Part shown: positions 37,284 to 45,567 of the stretch, piece after piece
How positions within the stretch are numbered: the stretch's first letter is position 1
Layout of the letters: each line of letters starts with the position of its first letter
Source of the DNA: Hymenoscyphus infarciens
Lineage: Eukaryota > Ascomycota > Leotiomycetes > Helotiales > Helotiaceae
Direction of reading: 5' to 3'
NCBI GenBank assembly: GCA_001414345.1
Contig: LLCB01000399.1
Location: 1 to 45,567, forward strand
DNA length: 45,567 nucleotides
The notes under the pieces: generated by a model
What the model was told of the DNA's origin: nothing
Seen by the model: the letters and a program-made list of their open reading frames with translations, nothing else
Database searches by the model: none
Translations under genes and position numbers: made by a program

Positions 37284-37324
<41 letters not shown>

Positions 37325-37339
37325 TTATACTACGTAGGC

Positions 37340-40300
37340 CGTAGGCCGAGCTCTAAAAGTAAGTAGTATATCTTCTATTCTAGTTTATATAGCCTTTTAG
37401 CTTATTCTTCTTTATCTCTTAAGCTTCTTTATAAATATAATTCTCCTTTTCTTTAATTCCTACTACTATCTATTTAAAGCTTATCTCTTTAACTTAGTAA
37501 TATAGTAGAGGGATATAGTAGGTTAGTATATTTAACCTACTAAGGTATATATTAGTAGTATAAGAGGTATATTTACCTCTAGAATTATTAAAGCCGAGGT
37601 CTTATCTTTTAGCGTACCTTAGCTTTCTTCTCCTATTCCTTCTTTTCTTTTACCTCTTTCTTACTCTTCTCTTTCTTACTCTCCTCTTTCTTTTTAAGTA
37701 ATTCTAGCACTAGTCTATACTTCTAGAGTCTCTCTAGCCTAAGTAGCTAAGTAGTTACTCTTAGCACTAGTTTCCTATCTACTAGTACCTCTCTTAGCTC
37801 TTATAGATCTCTAATCCTCTTTTTTAAAGCTTTTATAAATATGTCTCTTTCTTATAGAATATCCTAGTAAAATAGAACTAGGTATTCTACTATCTCTCTA
37901 CTACTTATATAAATATACTATAGTATAACCTAGTTTAGTACCCTTCTTATAAAGAGGAAGACGTTTAGTCCTATTACTCTTATTTATACCTAGATAAGTA
38001 GTAAGCTCTTTGCCTTAGTAAGTCTCTTATAAACCTTTTATAGCTCTTACTTATCTAGGTTAACTTTATCTAACGCTTCTATATATTATATTAGGTTCTT
38101 CTCTTAAGTCCTTCTCTTTTAAGTCTCTAGGTAGTTCTTCTATTCTATAAGTATAACGTTATACTTAAATCCTACTTCTCTTACTCTCTACTTCTCTTCC
38201 TACTTCTACCTTACTTTCTATAAGTATAGTATTACCTTCTCTACCTTCGTTAGTCTACCTCTTCTTCTTCTCTTTAACTATATTACTATATATCTATAGG
38301 TATTCTAGATTAGTTCTTCTAACTTAGACCTTTAGAACTTTCTCTTAAAAGTAGCTACTTATAAGTTAAGATATAAGTTAATTAATATATAGTCTACTTT
38401 AACTTCTAGGTTCTAAACTAGAGTAGCTTTATATACTCTTATTACTACTTATAAGTATCTCGATTCTTATATAAGAAAGCTTTTTACTATTCCTTTTATA
38501 TTCCCTTCTTTTAGTATAGTATAGTACTATATTAACGTCTTATATATTATTATACTTCTTATTACTACTATATATATCTGTCTTACTTAGTAGTAGTCTA
38601 CTCTCTATATTTTTCTAGTAAATCTTATAAGTATAAAGGTCTATATTATAAGCTTCTTTTAAACTCTTTCTTAGTATATCTTCTAGTTTAGTTTCTTATT
38701 AAGCTCTACTTCTAAGAACCTTATATATTTAACTAGTATAAGCCTTATCTTCTTAAACTAGACCGTCTCCCTTTATAGTACTCTCGTTCTTATAAAGTAT
38801 ATAAGTACTATCTTCTCTAAGCTAAAAGCTATCTCTTACTTATTTATCTACTTATTATATACTCTTTAGACTATCTTAAGTATCTTATAGTTTACTATTA
38901 TATTTTTTAATATTATAAGTAGATTTATATTATCTATAAAGTCTATTATAATAAGTCTATTAATTCTTACTAGGTCTTTATATAGTATTAAGATAAAGAG
39001 GATAAATAGTATTAGTAATAGTACTAATTCTTATAAGATACCTTATTTAAGGTCTCTTTTATTTATTAATTATCTAATAAAGAATAGTATAGCTCTTTAT
39101 CTAAAAAGGAAGCTCTCTATCTATATTACTATCTACTATAGAACCTCCTTCTCTCTTAATATATAAAGTAGTTATATATAGTCTACTTAGTTAAAAGCTC
39201 CTACTATGTCTAGTTAGACTAGAGATACGTAGCTCTTATTTTCCTATACTATATATATACTCTCTATTACTATTCTAATTACTAGCTCTATATTTTAGTA
39301 CTTCTAGTTACCTATCTATAGCTTAAGTAGTATTACTATTTCCTCTATAAGCTATATAAGCCTTTATATAATTACTTTTTTAAAGATCTTACTTATAGTT
39401 AAGAGTAGTACTATTAGCTAGTAGGCCTCTATCTTACTCTACTCCTTAGTTATTTTATCTAGTTTTCTTAGTACTACTACCTTTATATAGTAGAAGTAGA
39501 ATAAGAAGTACTATAAGTAGAAGCTTACTTCTACTATTATAGTAAGTACTTTATAAAGTAGTTTATTATAAGCTTTTAAGAAGCTATTTACTAGTATATT
39601 AAATCCTAGCGCTTTCTATAATACTAATCTTATAGCTATCTTAATATACTTCTTAGTTATATATTAGCTTACTAAGTATCTTCTAGAGAAGCTCTTAGTA
39701 TTCTAGTCTCTATTAGGAACGCTTAAGTAGTTAGCTATTAACTCTAGGAAGAACTTTTCTATAAGAATATAAGCCTTCTCTTAATAAGTCTTACCTTTTA
39801 TTCTATTAAGTAATATAAGTATTAGTAGTACTAGTACTTCTAGTCTTATATATTCTTTAAAGTATACTTACTTTTTAAGTATCTAGAGTTTCCTTTTATT
39901 CTTTACTACCTCTACTAGTACCTCTCTCTAGCTCTTTATCTTTACCTTTCTACTTACTATTTAGAGTTCTTAAAGAGTATTATTAAGCTACTATCTTAAG
40001 CGCTCTATTTAATACTCCTTCTAAGTTCTTTTATATCTTCTTACTTTCCTTAATACTTCTTTAACCTTTATATTCTACTAAAGCTATACTCTCTCTCTAT
40101 CTAGCTTCTAAAGTAGTATTAAGGCTTTTACTATCTTTTAAAGGTTCTTTATAAGTCTTTATACTACTCTTTTAAGTTCTTATATGTTTTAGATTATAGG
40201 TATTTCTAAGTAAGAGGCTTCTACTTTAACTAGGATCTTATTTATAAGTCTCTAGCTAAATCTAAGCGCCTATAGTACCTTTCTCTCTTCTCTTACTTTT

Positions 40301-40900
40301 ATTATAAAGAGTTAAGCTATATAATCTAATCCTAGTAGGTCTAGAGACCTTTACTAGGTTACTATATTCTTAGTAGAGAAGGTAAGGTTAATTATAGAGT
40401 TATAAGAGCTCTCTCTTCTTTATATAGCTTTACTATAAAGTATATCTCTCTTTAGTACTTATAGTATAGCGAGTTTAAGAACAAGGTCTATATTCTTATT
40501 ATATCTCTTATATATATCTTATAAAGAGTAGTAAGTATTTAAGTTACTTATTATAAGTACTCTTCTTAGTCTTACTTACTAGAGTATATCCTTAATTAGT
40601 ATCTACTCTATTTATAAGTTATAGACTAAGTAGACTATTATCTTATCTACTCTCTTCTCTATTATTATACTTACTTAGTTCTTACTTATAATATACGTCT
40701 AGCTTACTTTTAAGTATCTTTTATATATAAAGAGTACTACTACTCTATCTAACTAGATTATATTATATCTTAAGCTTAAAGAGTAGCTAAAGGAGTCTCT
40801 TATACTATTCTACGCTAGTTCTTAGATTACTAATATATTATATTCCTTCTTATAATTTAAAGCTATATTAAGAGCTTCTAGTATCTTCTTTATATTCTAG
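37340..40900 (-). pseudogene. LINE B pol: RT and C-terminal remnant
   Basis: Minus strand. RT motif A reads LDIVGAFN followed two codons later by VDY; its first Asp codon GAC is intact at 39210-39208. The active site reads DFIDNINLL with the two Asp positions at 38934-38929, in the same frame 92 codons on. This is the GFVDDxNLL form found in some fungal Tad-type LINEs. The endonuclease should lie upstream (about 40-41 kb), and the C-terminus runs to about 37.4 kb; I did not pin their residues. Stops are RIP-type. Confidence 0.8.
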
Positions 40901-40999
40901 TATAGTACTATTATACTTATAGTAGTCTTATAAGTAAGGTTTAAGTTACTTCTATTTCTTCTCTATTTAGATCTCTTATTATATTAAAGGAGCTTCTTA

Positions 41000-42350
41000 G
41001 CCTCTCTAGGAACTAGGTTAAGTTATTACTATTTATATATTCTACTTTATTTATATCTATTAGCCTCTCTAGTATAGATCCCTATCTCTACCTCTTCTTT
41101 AAGCTTTATAAGCCCTCTTTCTAGCTAAAGGTAAATAGGTAAGGTATCTCTACCTTACTCTCTTTTAAAAGTCTTTATAGGTTTATAAACATAGTTAGAT
41201 TTTATTCTCTTACTTACTTATAGTATTACTCCTCTATATAGTACTCCTTTATAAATACTAGGTATCCTTCTTTATAATTCCTATACTTTACTAGGTATTC
41301 TTTTAAGTTCTTCTTACTAGAGTACTCTTCCTTACTCTCTTTATACCTCTTATATATATACTAGGTATACCTCTTATCTTATTTATAGAAGCGTGTTATA
41401 TACTCTTACTTTTAGTACTTATAACACCTCTATACTACTACTTTTAAGGTATATCTTTTATATAAGAAGTATTATACCTCTTATAGTATTCCCTTTATAT
41501 ATAGTCTCCTTACTTCCTCTATTATTACTACTTTAAAGATATAGTTCCTTTAAGCTAGTCCCTTCTATCTCTAATACTCTCTATATCTATTTCCTTATTA
41601 TATAATCTTTAGTATTCTTATACTAGAGGCTTAAAAGATACTTTATAGTATACTCTCTATCTCGTTCTTAAGTATGTTTACTAAGGCTCTTTTTATAAGT
41701 ACTACTAGCGTTCTTACTACTACTACTATTCCTTATCTAAATACCTTCTTTACTTAGTTATTATCTTATATATATCTTACTTACTTCTCTTTCTTAAACC
41801 TTATAATAATATCCTTACTTTAGAGCTTTTAAGCTACTATTACTTCTACTCTATATCTACTTATATTTATAGCTCTAATTACTTTCTTTAATAATAGCTT
41901 ATTCTTCTCTTTATCTATCTCTAATACTTAGACTATAATCTCTCTAGTATATTTAGCTAGTACTATAAATTCCCTTTATAGTATAGTTACTATCTCTCTT
42001 TATAGTCCTCTAGTTCTAGCTCTCTTTATCTATATTAGGCTACGCTTCTTTATTTCTCCTATTCTCTTAACTATAATAGTAAGCTTCTCTTATAGGATTC
42101 TATACGTGATTATATTATCCTCTCTCTTCCTAGTTCTTTTATACTTAAGTACTTTTCTTACTACTTTAATAATTACTTTAATACCTCTTTCTTCTATTAC
42201 TAAGTCGAGTATTATTTAGATTAGGCCCTTCTCTATTATATCTACGTAGTCTAATACTCCTTTCTATCCTCTTATACTTTACTCTTCTTAGTTTATTATA
42301 CTATCTTTATTAGTTACTAGTACTCTAGAGAAAGGAATAGAGGCTCTCTA
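41000..42350 (-). pseudogene. LINE B ORF1 (gag-like) remnant with zinc knuckle
   Basis: Minus strand, boundaries approximate. At 41426-41385 the residues read C-Y-K-Y-stop-K-stop-E-Y-I-T-R-F-Y, which is C-x2-C-x4-H-x4-C with the second Cys, the His and the last Cys turned to Tyr by RIP. A Lys/Glu-rich segment and a KYRNYKEGY stretch follow, as in ORF1 of fungal Tad-type elements, where it binds element RNA. Confidence 0.7.
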
Positions 42351-42508
42351 TAAGCCTCTCTTTTTCCTACTACTACTACTACTATAATTATTTAGTATAA
42401 TTATAAGGTACTTTAGTCTCTTTCTAGACTGTCTAATAGTTATTTAAACGTATTTCGAGGCTTTTAGAGTTACTTTGTTAATTCTAAAAAAGTTCTAAAA
42501 AACTATTT

Positions 42509-43199
42509 ATTATTATTATTATTACTTTATATACTTCTATATATACTTATATTAGAATTTAAAGACTTTAGTACTAACTCTTTCTAATACTATAACTCTT
42601 TACTTATTATCTAGCTACTTAGTTTAGTTAACCTTAGTAATAGTATTATATAGTACTTAAGATATAAATATCTTAGATCTATATATTCTAACTTATACGC
42701 TTTTATTATTAAGTATTTATTTATTATAACTTAGTATTAGTAGATTAGTAGACTTTAGTAAAAGTATCTTAGTTCTATCTTTTAAAGTTAACTTAAAATT
42801 TATTTTAAAAAAGATAATCTTTATACTTTTCTTTAATATACTTCTTCTCTTATTTAGTAGTATATATCGTCTTCTCTATTAACTTTAACTTTAGCTTTAG
42901 TACTATCTTTAGTACTAGAGTTACTAAAGCTAATACTATTAGAAGTATAGTTAGAGCTAATATATCTATTATATTATAATAGATATTAATACTTCAAATA
43001 GTAGATATTATTAAAATATTATTTATTTATTTCTCTTAATTATATTAAGAAGATTTAGTAGCTTTTACTTAGTAGATAAATAAGAATTTAAGTCTTAAGT
43101 AAATAAAGTATCTTAGATAGTATAAAGTGTTTTAGATAATAAGATAATAGTAATTAGTACTTCTTATATTAAGAAGCGTTTATAGTTATTAAATAGTAG
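42509..43199 (-). pseudogene. Old copia segment: gag N-terminal part
   Basis: The reverse complement matches copia copies 1 and 2 from about 10290 to 11100 (for example AGATATAAGATGCTTATAT of copy 2 and the CTAAAGCTA repeats). It includes the (TTA)n tract 42511-42531. A few deletions shorten it by more than 100 bp. The last five bases AGTAG (43195-43199) are the target duplication of a solo LTR. Confidence 0.82.
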
Positions 43200-43552
43200 T
43201 ATAATAGCTAGCTATTCTAAAGTAACTAATATACTAATATTACTAATACTTATACGCCGAAGATATTAATAACTAAGATTTATATATAGAAGATATTAAG
43301 ATTTAAAGATTATATATTTAGCTTTTAGCTATTATTATTTTAGAATTATCTATATTAAGAAGGTCTTAGTTATTCTTATTATTAGACCTTTATATTATCT
43401 AATCTCCTATATATAGATACTTATACTTAGAATAGAAGAGAGATAGTTTATTCTTTTCTTCTATAATTAGAGCTTAGTCTCTATATATACTATTCTATTA
43501 AACGTACTTCTATATATCTCTTCTACTATAGTATATATTTTATACTATTATA
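43200..43552 (+). mobile_element. Solo LTR of family A
   Basis: 353 bp, TATAATAG...CTATTATA ends, flanked by exact AGTAG duplications (43195-43199 and 43553-43557). Copia copy 2 shows the uninterrupted target (CAGTAGAAGG on the minus strand near 24475). It defines the ends of family A used for the other copies. Confidence 0.88.
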
Positions 43553-43676
43553 AGTAGAGAAACTACGATCTATAAAGAGAAGTCTACTAGTAAGATCTAG
43601 TTTACTTTTATATAAGTATTTCTATAATCGAAATATATAAAGTAACTAAGTATTTAAACTATAAGTATAATATAAG
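43553..43676 (-). pseudogene. Old copia segment: leader after 5' LTR
   Basis: The reverse complement matches copia 10165-10285, including CTTATATAAAAGTAAACT and the block equivalent to TTTATAGATCGT of copy 2. Non-coding leader between LTR and gag. Confidence 0.78.
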
Positions 43677-43828
43677 AGTTAGTAGTTATAAAGCTTAATA
43701 TAAAAAGAGTTATATTATTATTTATATAAACTAAGTAGAGCTAGCTACTATGTCTACTTAAATAGCTCGTAAGTAAGAAAGTTATATAGACTAATTTAAG
43801 TAGCTATTTACTTTTAAATATACTAATA
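43677..43828 (-). repeat. Old copia 5' LTR
   Basis: The reverse complement is collinear with the 171/172-bp copia LTR, ending at ACTAATA, the RIP form of ACCGACA. At about 152 bp it is short through small deletions. It resembles the copy 1 subtype more than the copy 2 subtype near its 5' end (AGTAGCTATTTAC). The 3' partner is off the left edge, so the target duplication (AATAT, 43829-43833, if 5 bp) cannot be verified. Confidence 0.75.
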
Positions 43829-44190
43829 AATATACTAATAAATCTAGAGTTTTCTAACTTTCTAATAACTAATAAACTAATAAGTCTAGAATATTTAATA
43901 ATTATAGTAATTATATCTACTTTTTAGTTTTTAATAGACTAATAAGTCTAAGATACTCGAGTAAATAAATAAAATATATATATAATAAAGATCTTTTAGT
44001 TTATAATAATTAATTAAATAAATAGTATATATTATTAGCACTTTTTATATATTAATAGACTAATAAGTTAATAGTTATTAGTTTATAATAGACTAATAAG
44101 TTTGAAGTTCTTAATTAAGTAAATGAAACCTCTATATTATTAATTCTTTTTAGACGTTAATAGACTAATAATAGTTCTTAATTAAGCTCT
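43829..44190. repeat. AT-rich flank with scattered ACTAATAAG motifs
   Basis: This is the first sequence outside the nested stack. It has no gene. The motif ACTAATAA, mostly as GACTAATAAGT, occurs near 43834, 43876, 43938, 44059, 44093 and 44163 at irregular spacing, and AGTTCTTAATTAAG occurs twice (44106 and 44173). It looks like a decayed minisatellite. Confidence 0.6.
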
Positions 44191-44199
44191 AGCTATCTA

Positions 44200-44620
44200 A
44201 GTATCTATATCGTAGCTATCTCGCTATCGTAGCTATACCGCTATTAGCGGCTCTTATAGTTATTCTACGGTTACGAAAGTCCTTCTCGTTATATACTCCG
44301 AGCGTTCGCTGTAATATACTAAACCACGCCGCTAACGCTCTAACCGAGTTATATAACTCTTAGGAGAGCTAGTTAGACCGGTTATAACTGGCTCTTAAGA
44401 GGGTCGGGGCTCGCTTATATCCGCATACACCGTGGTATATGCCCGTAGTGATTTCGCGTTCTACGACTAATCAGAGACACGGTGATTAACTAACTCAAGG
44501 TCACGATGCTAAGGGTTAGTACACCGTACGTATACGCGGCCTACTCCGAAACACTCTTATAGAGACCGCGCGCTATACTAAGAACCGGGCCTTAGAGAGC
44601 TCTAAAGTTTAGTAAGCGTA
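44200..44620. other. RIP-free, CpG-rich island with inverted repeats, no gene recognised
   Basis: CA and TG dinucleotides, almost missing elsewhere, are common here, and CG is frequent. All frames I read carry stops, so it is unlikely to encode a protein. Inverted repeats: CCGCTATTAGCGG at 44238-44250; GAGCGTT...AACGCTC at 44300-44340; the 14-bp perfect palindrome GAGTTATATAACTC at 44346-44359; and an imperfect hairpin with arms of about 17 bp at 44357-44401. TCGTAGCTAT is repeated at 44210 and 44228. I could not match it to rRNA, tRNA or any element in the window. Confidence 0.6.
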
Positions 44621-45567
44621 TTCTCTACTTAGTAGAGAATATAAGTATTAAAGATAGATAACTAGATTAGTCTAATTCTCTACTAAGTAGAGAATAAGAG
44701 TAGAAAAGATAAATTATTATAATAGTCTAATTTTCTACTAAGTAGAGAATAAGAATAGAAAAGATATAAAGTTATAATAGTTTAATTCTCTACTAAGTAG
44801 AGAATAAGATTAGAAGATATAAAACTAACTATATTAGTTTAATTCTCTACTAAGTAGAAAATAAAAGAAGAAAAGATAAATTATTATAATAGTCTAATTA
44901 TCTACTAAGTAGAGAATAAGAGTAGAAAAGATAAATTATTATAATAGTCTAATCCTCTACTAAGTAGAGAATAAGAGTAAAAAAGATATATAGCTAGATT
45001 AGTTTAATTCTCTACTAAGTAGAGAATAAGAGTAGAAAGAATATATAGTTATAATAGTCTAATTCTCTACTAAGTAAAGAATAAGAGTAGAAAAGATAAA
45101 GTATTATAATAGTCTAATTCTCTACTAAGTAGAGAATAAGAGTAGAAAATATATAACTATATTAGTCTAATTATCTACTAAGTAGAGAATAAGAGTAGAA
45201 AGGATATATAGTTATAATAGTTTAATTCTCTACTAAGTAAAGAATAAAAGTAGAAAGAATATATAGTTAAAATAGTTTAATTCTCTACTTAGTAGAGAAT
45301 AAGAGTAGAAAGAATATATAGTTATAATAGTTTAATTCTCTACTTAGTAGAGAATAAGAGTAGAAAGTATATAACTATATTAGTCTAATTCTCTACTAAG
45401 TAGAGAATAAGAGTAGAAAAGATTTATAGCTAGATTAGTTTAATTCTCTACTAAGTAGAGAATAAGAGTAGAAAGTATATAATTATATTAGTCTAATTCT
45501 CTACTAAGTAGAGAATAAGAGTAGAAAAGATATATAGCTAGATTAGTTTAATTCTCTACTAAGTAGA
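44621..45567. repeat. Tandem array of a ~55-bp palindrome-bearing unit, 18 units
   Basis: Units start at 44621, 44676, 44731, 44786, 44843, 44898, 44953, 45008, 45063, 45118, 45171, 45226, 45281, 45336, 45389, 45444, 45497 and 45552. Spacing is 55 bp with a few of 53 and one of 57. Each unit has a palindrome of arms ATTCTCTACT and AGTAGAGAAT around one A (T in units 1, 13 and 14), then a 32-34-bp linker (AGAGTAGAAA..., ending TAGTCTA or TAGTTTA). The array runs off the right edge. The linkers are as conserved as the palindromes, so it is a satellite or minisatellite. Confidence 0.95.

Larger units (their letters stand above)
37283..42508 (-). mobile_element. Full-length Tad1-like LINE, family B
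   Basis: About 5.2 kb, minus strand. The (ATT)n tract at 37284-37322 is its reverse-complemented tail and the 5' end is near 42508. The flanks are the two sides of the old copia polyglutamine tract, so the insertion is in that microsatellite. The target duplication cannot be resolved because both sides are (TTA)n. It is a different family from LINE A: the 3' end differs (CTACGTAGGCCGTAGGC next to the tail) and the RT active site is FxDD rather than YxDD. A truncated copy lies at 2649-3449. Confidence 0.87.
2495..43828 (-). mobile_element. Ancient Ty1/copia element, host of all nested insertions (3' end off window)
   Basis: Reverse-complemented segments between 2495 and 43828 align in order with the complete copia copy at 9989-16211. 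From right to left they give the LTR, leader, gag with its polyglutamine tract, zinc knuckle, protease, integrase and the start of RT. Together they add up to about 4.5 kb. Everything else in this interval is later insertions, several with exact target duplications made of copia sequence. The RT end, RNase H and 3' LTR are not in the window and should lie left of position 1. The element is heavily RIP-mutated and has small indels, so it is the oldest layer visible. Confidence 0.88.

Noticed and set aside
1..44200. Mitochondrial, plastid or AT-rich bacterial genome
   Set aside because: The AT richness is explained by CpA-directed mutation of nuclear LTR elements and LINEs. No organelle genes, rRNA, tRNA or ribosome binding sites were found.
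44511..44520. Telomere-like AGGGTTAG
   Set aside because: A single occurrence inside CTAAGGGTTAGTAC without tandem copies is not a telomere repeat tract.
44200..44620. rRNA or tRNA gene in the RIP-free island
   Set aside because: I see no conserved rRNA core sequence and no tRNA cloverleaf with A/B boxes; the inverted repeats are spaced unlike tRNA arms. A covariance search would settle it.
44621..45567. CRISPR array (palindromic repeats at regular spacing)
   Set aside because: The segments between palindromes are conserved copies of each other, not unique spacers. There are no cas genes, and the rest of the window is fungal retrotransposons. It is a tandem satellite.

Overview
This window looks like a gene-free, AT-rich repeat block from a filamentous ascomycete fungus (Pezizomycotina). 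I found no intact protein-coding gene. The evidence is the mix of Ty1/copia, Ty3/gypsy and Tad1-like LINE elements. In addition, CpA and its complement TpG are almost absent from positions 1 to about 44,200, and CAA/CAG and TGG codons have become TAA/TAG stops. That is the mark of repeat-induced point mutation (RIP). The species cannot be named from the sequence.

Layout. Almost everything from the left edge to 43,828 is one nested stack. The oldest layer I can see is a single copia element on the minus strand. Its 5' LTR is at 43,677-43,828 and its body is split into pieces at 43,553-43,676, 42,509-43,199, 36,285-37,282, 23,377-24,181, 22,485-23,017, 16,617-16,760, 9,755-9,951, 3,450-3,983 and 2,495-2,648. 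Its 3' end lies beyond the left edge. Read from right to left these pieces give the copia reference (positions 9,989 to about 14,550 of the intact-layout copy) in order. Each gap is a later insertion: a solo LTR (43,200-43,552, TSD AGTAG); a full-length LINE of family B (37,283-42,508, minus); a plus-strand copia element (24,182-36,284, TSD TATAG); another solo LTR (23,018-23,376, TSD CTTAT); a full-length LINE of family A (16,761-22,484, 16-bp TSD); a small inverted-repeat element split by another plus-strand copia (9,989-16,211, TSD TATAC); a gypsy element (3,984-9,754, minus, TSD TATAT); a 5'-truncated LINE B (about 2,649-3,449); and a tandem LTR composite at the left edge. The copia at 24,182-36,284 itself contains a second full-length LINE A (26,797-32,522, 16-bp TSD) and a minus-strand solo copia LTR (34,743-34,913, TSD ATAAG).

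Right of 43,828 is the only sequence outside the stack. First comes an AT-rich flank with scattered ACTAATAAG motifs. Then comes a short island (about 44,200-44,620) that has escaped RIP: it is CpG-rich, has normal CA/TG content and is dense in inverted repeats. The window ends in at least 18 tandem copies of a unit of about 55 bp. Each copy carries a 21-bp near-perfect palindrome, and the array continues past the edge.

The elements do not work together as a pathway. They record repeated insertion into an already silenced region. The reading frames of the copia, gypsy and LINE pol genes are broken mainly by RIP stops and missense changes rather than by frameshifts, so domain order and catalytic positions can still be read. 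The least explained parts are the RIP-free island and the palindromic array.
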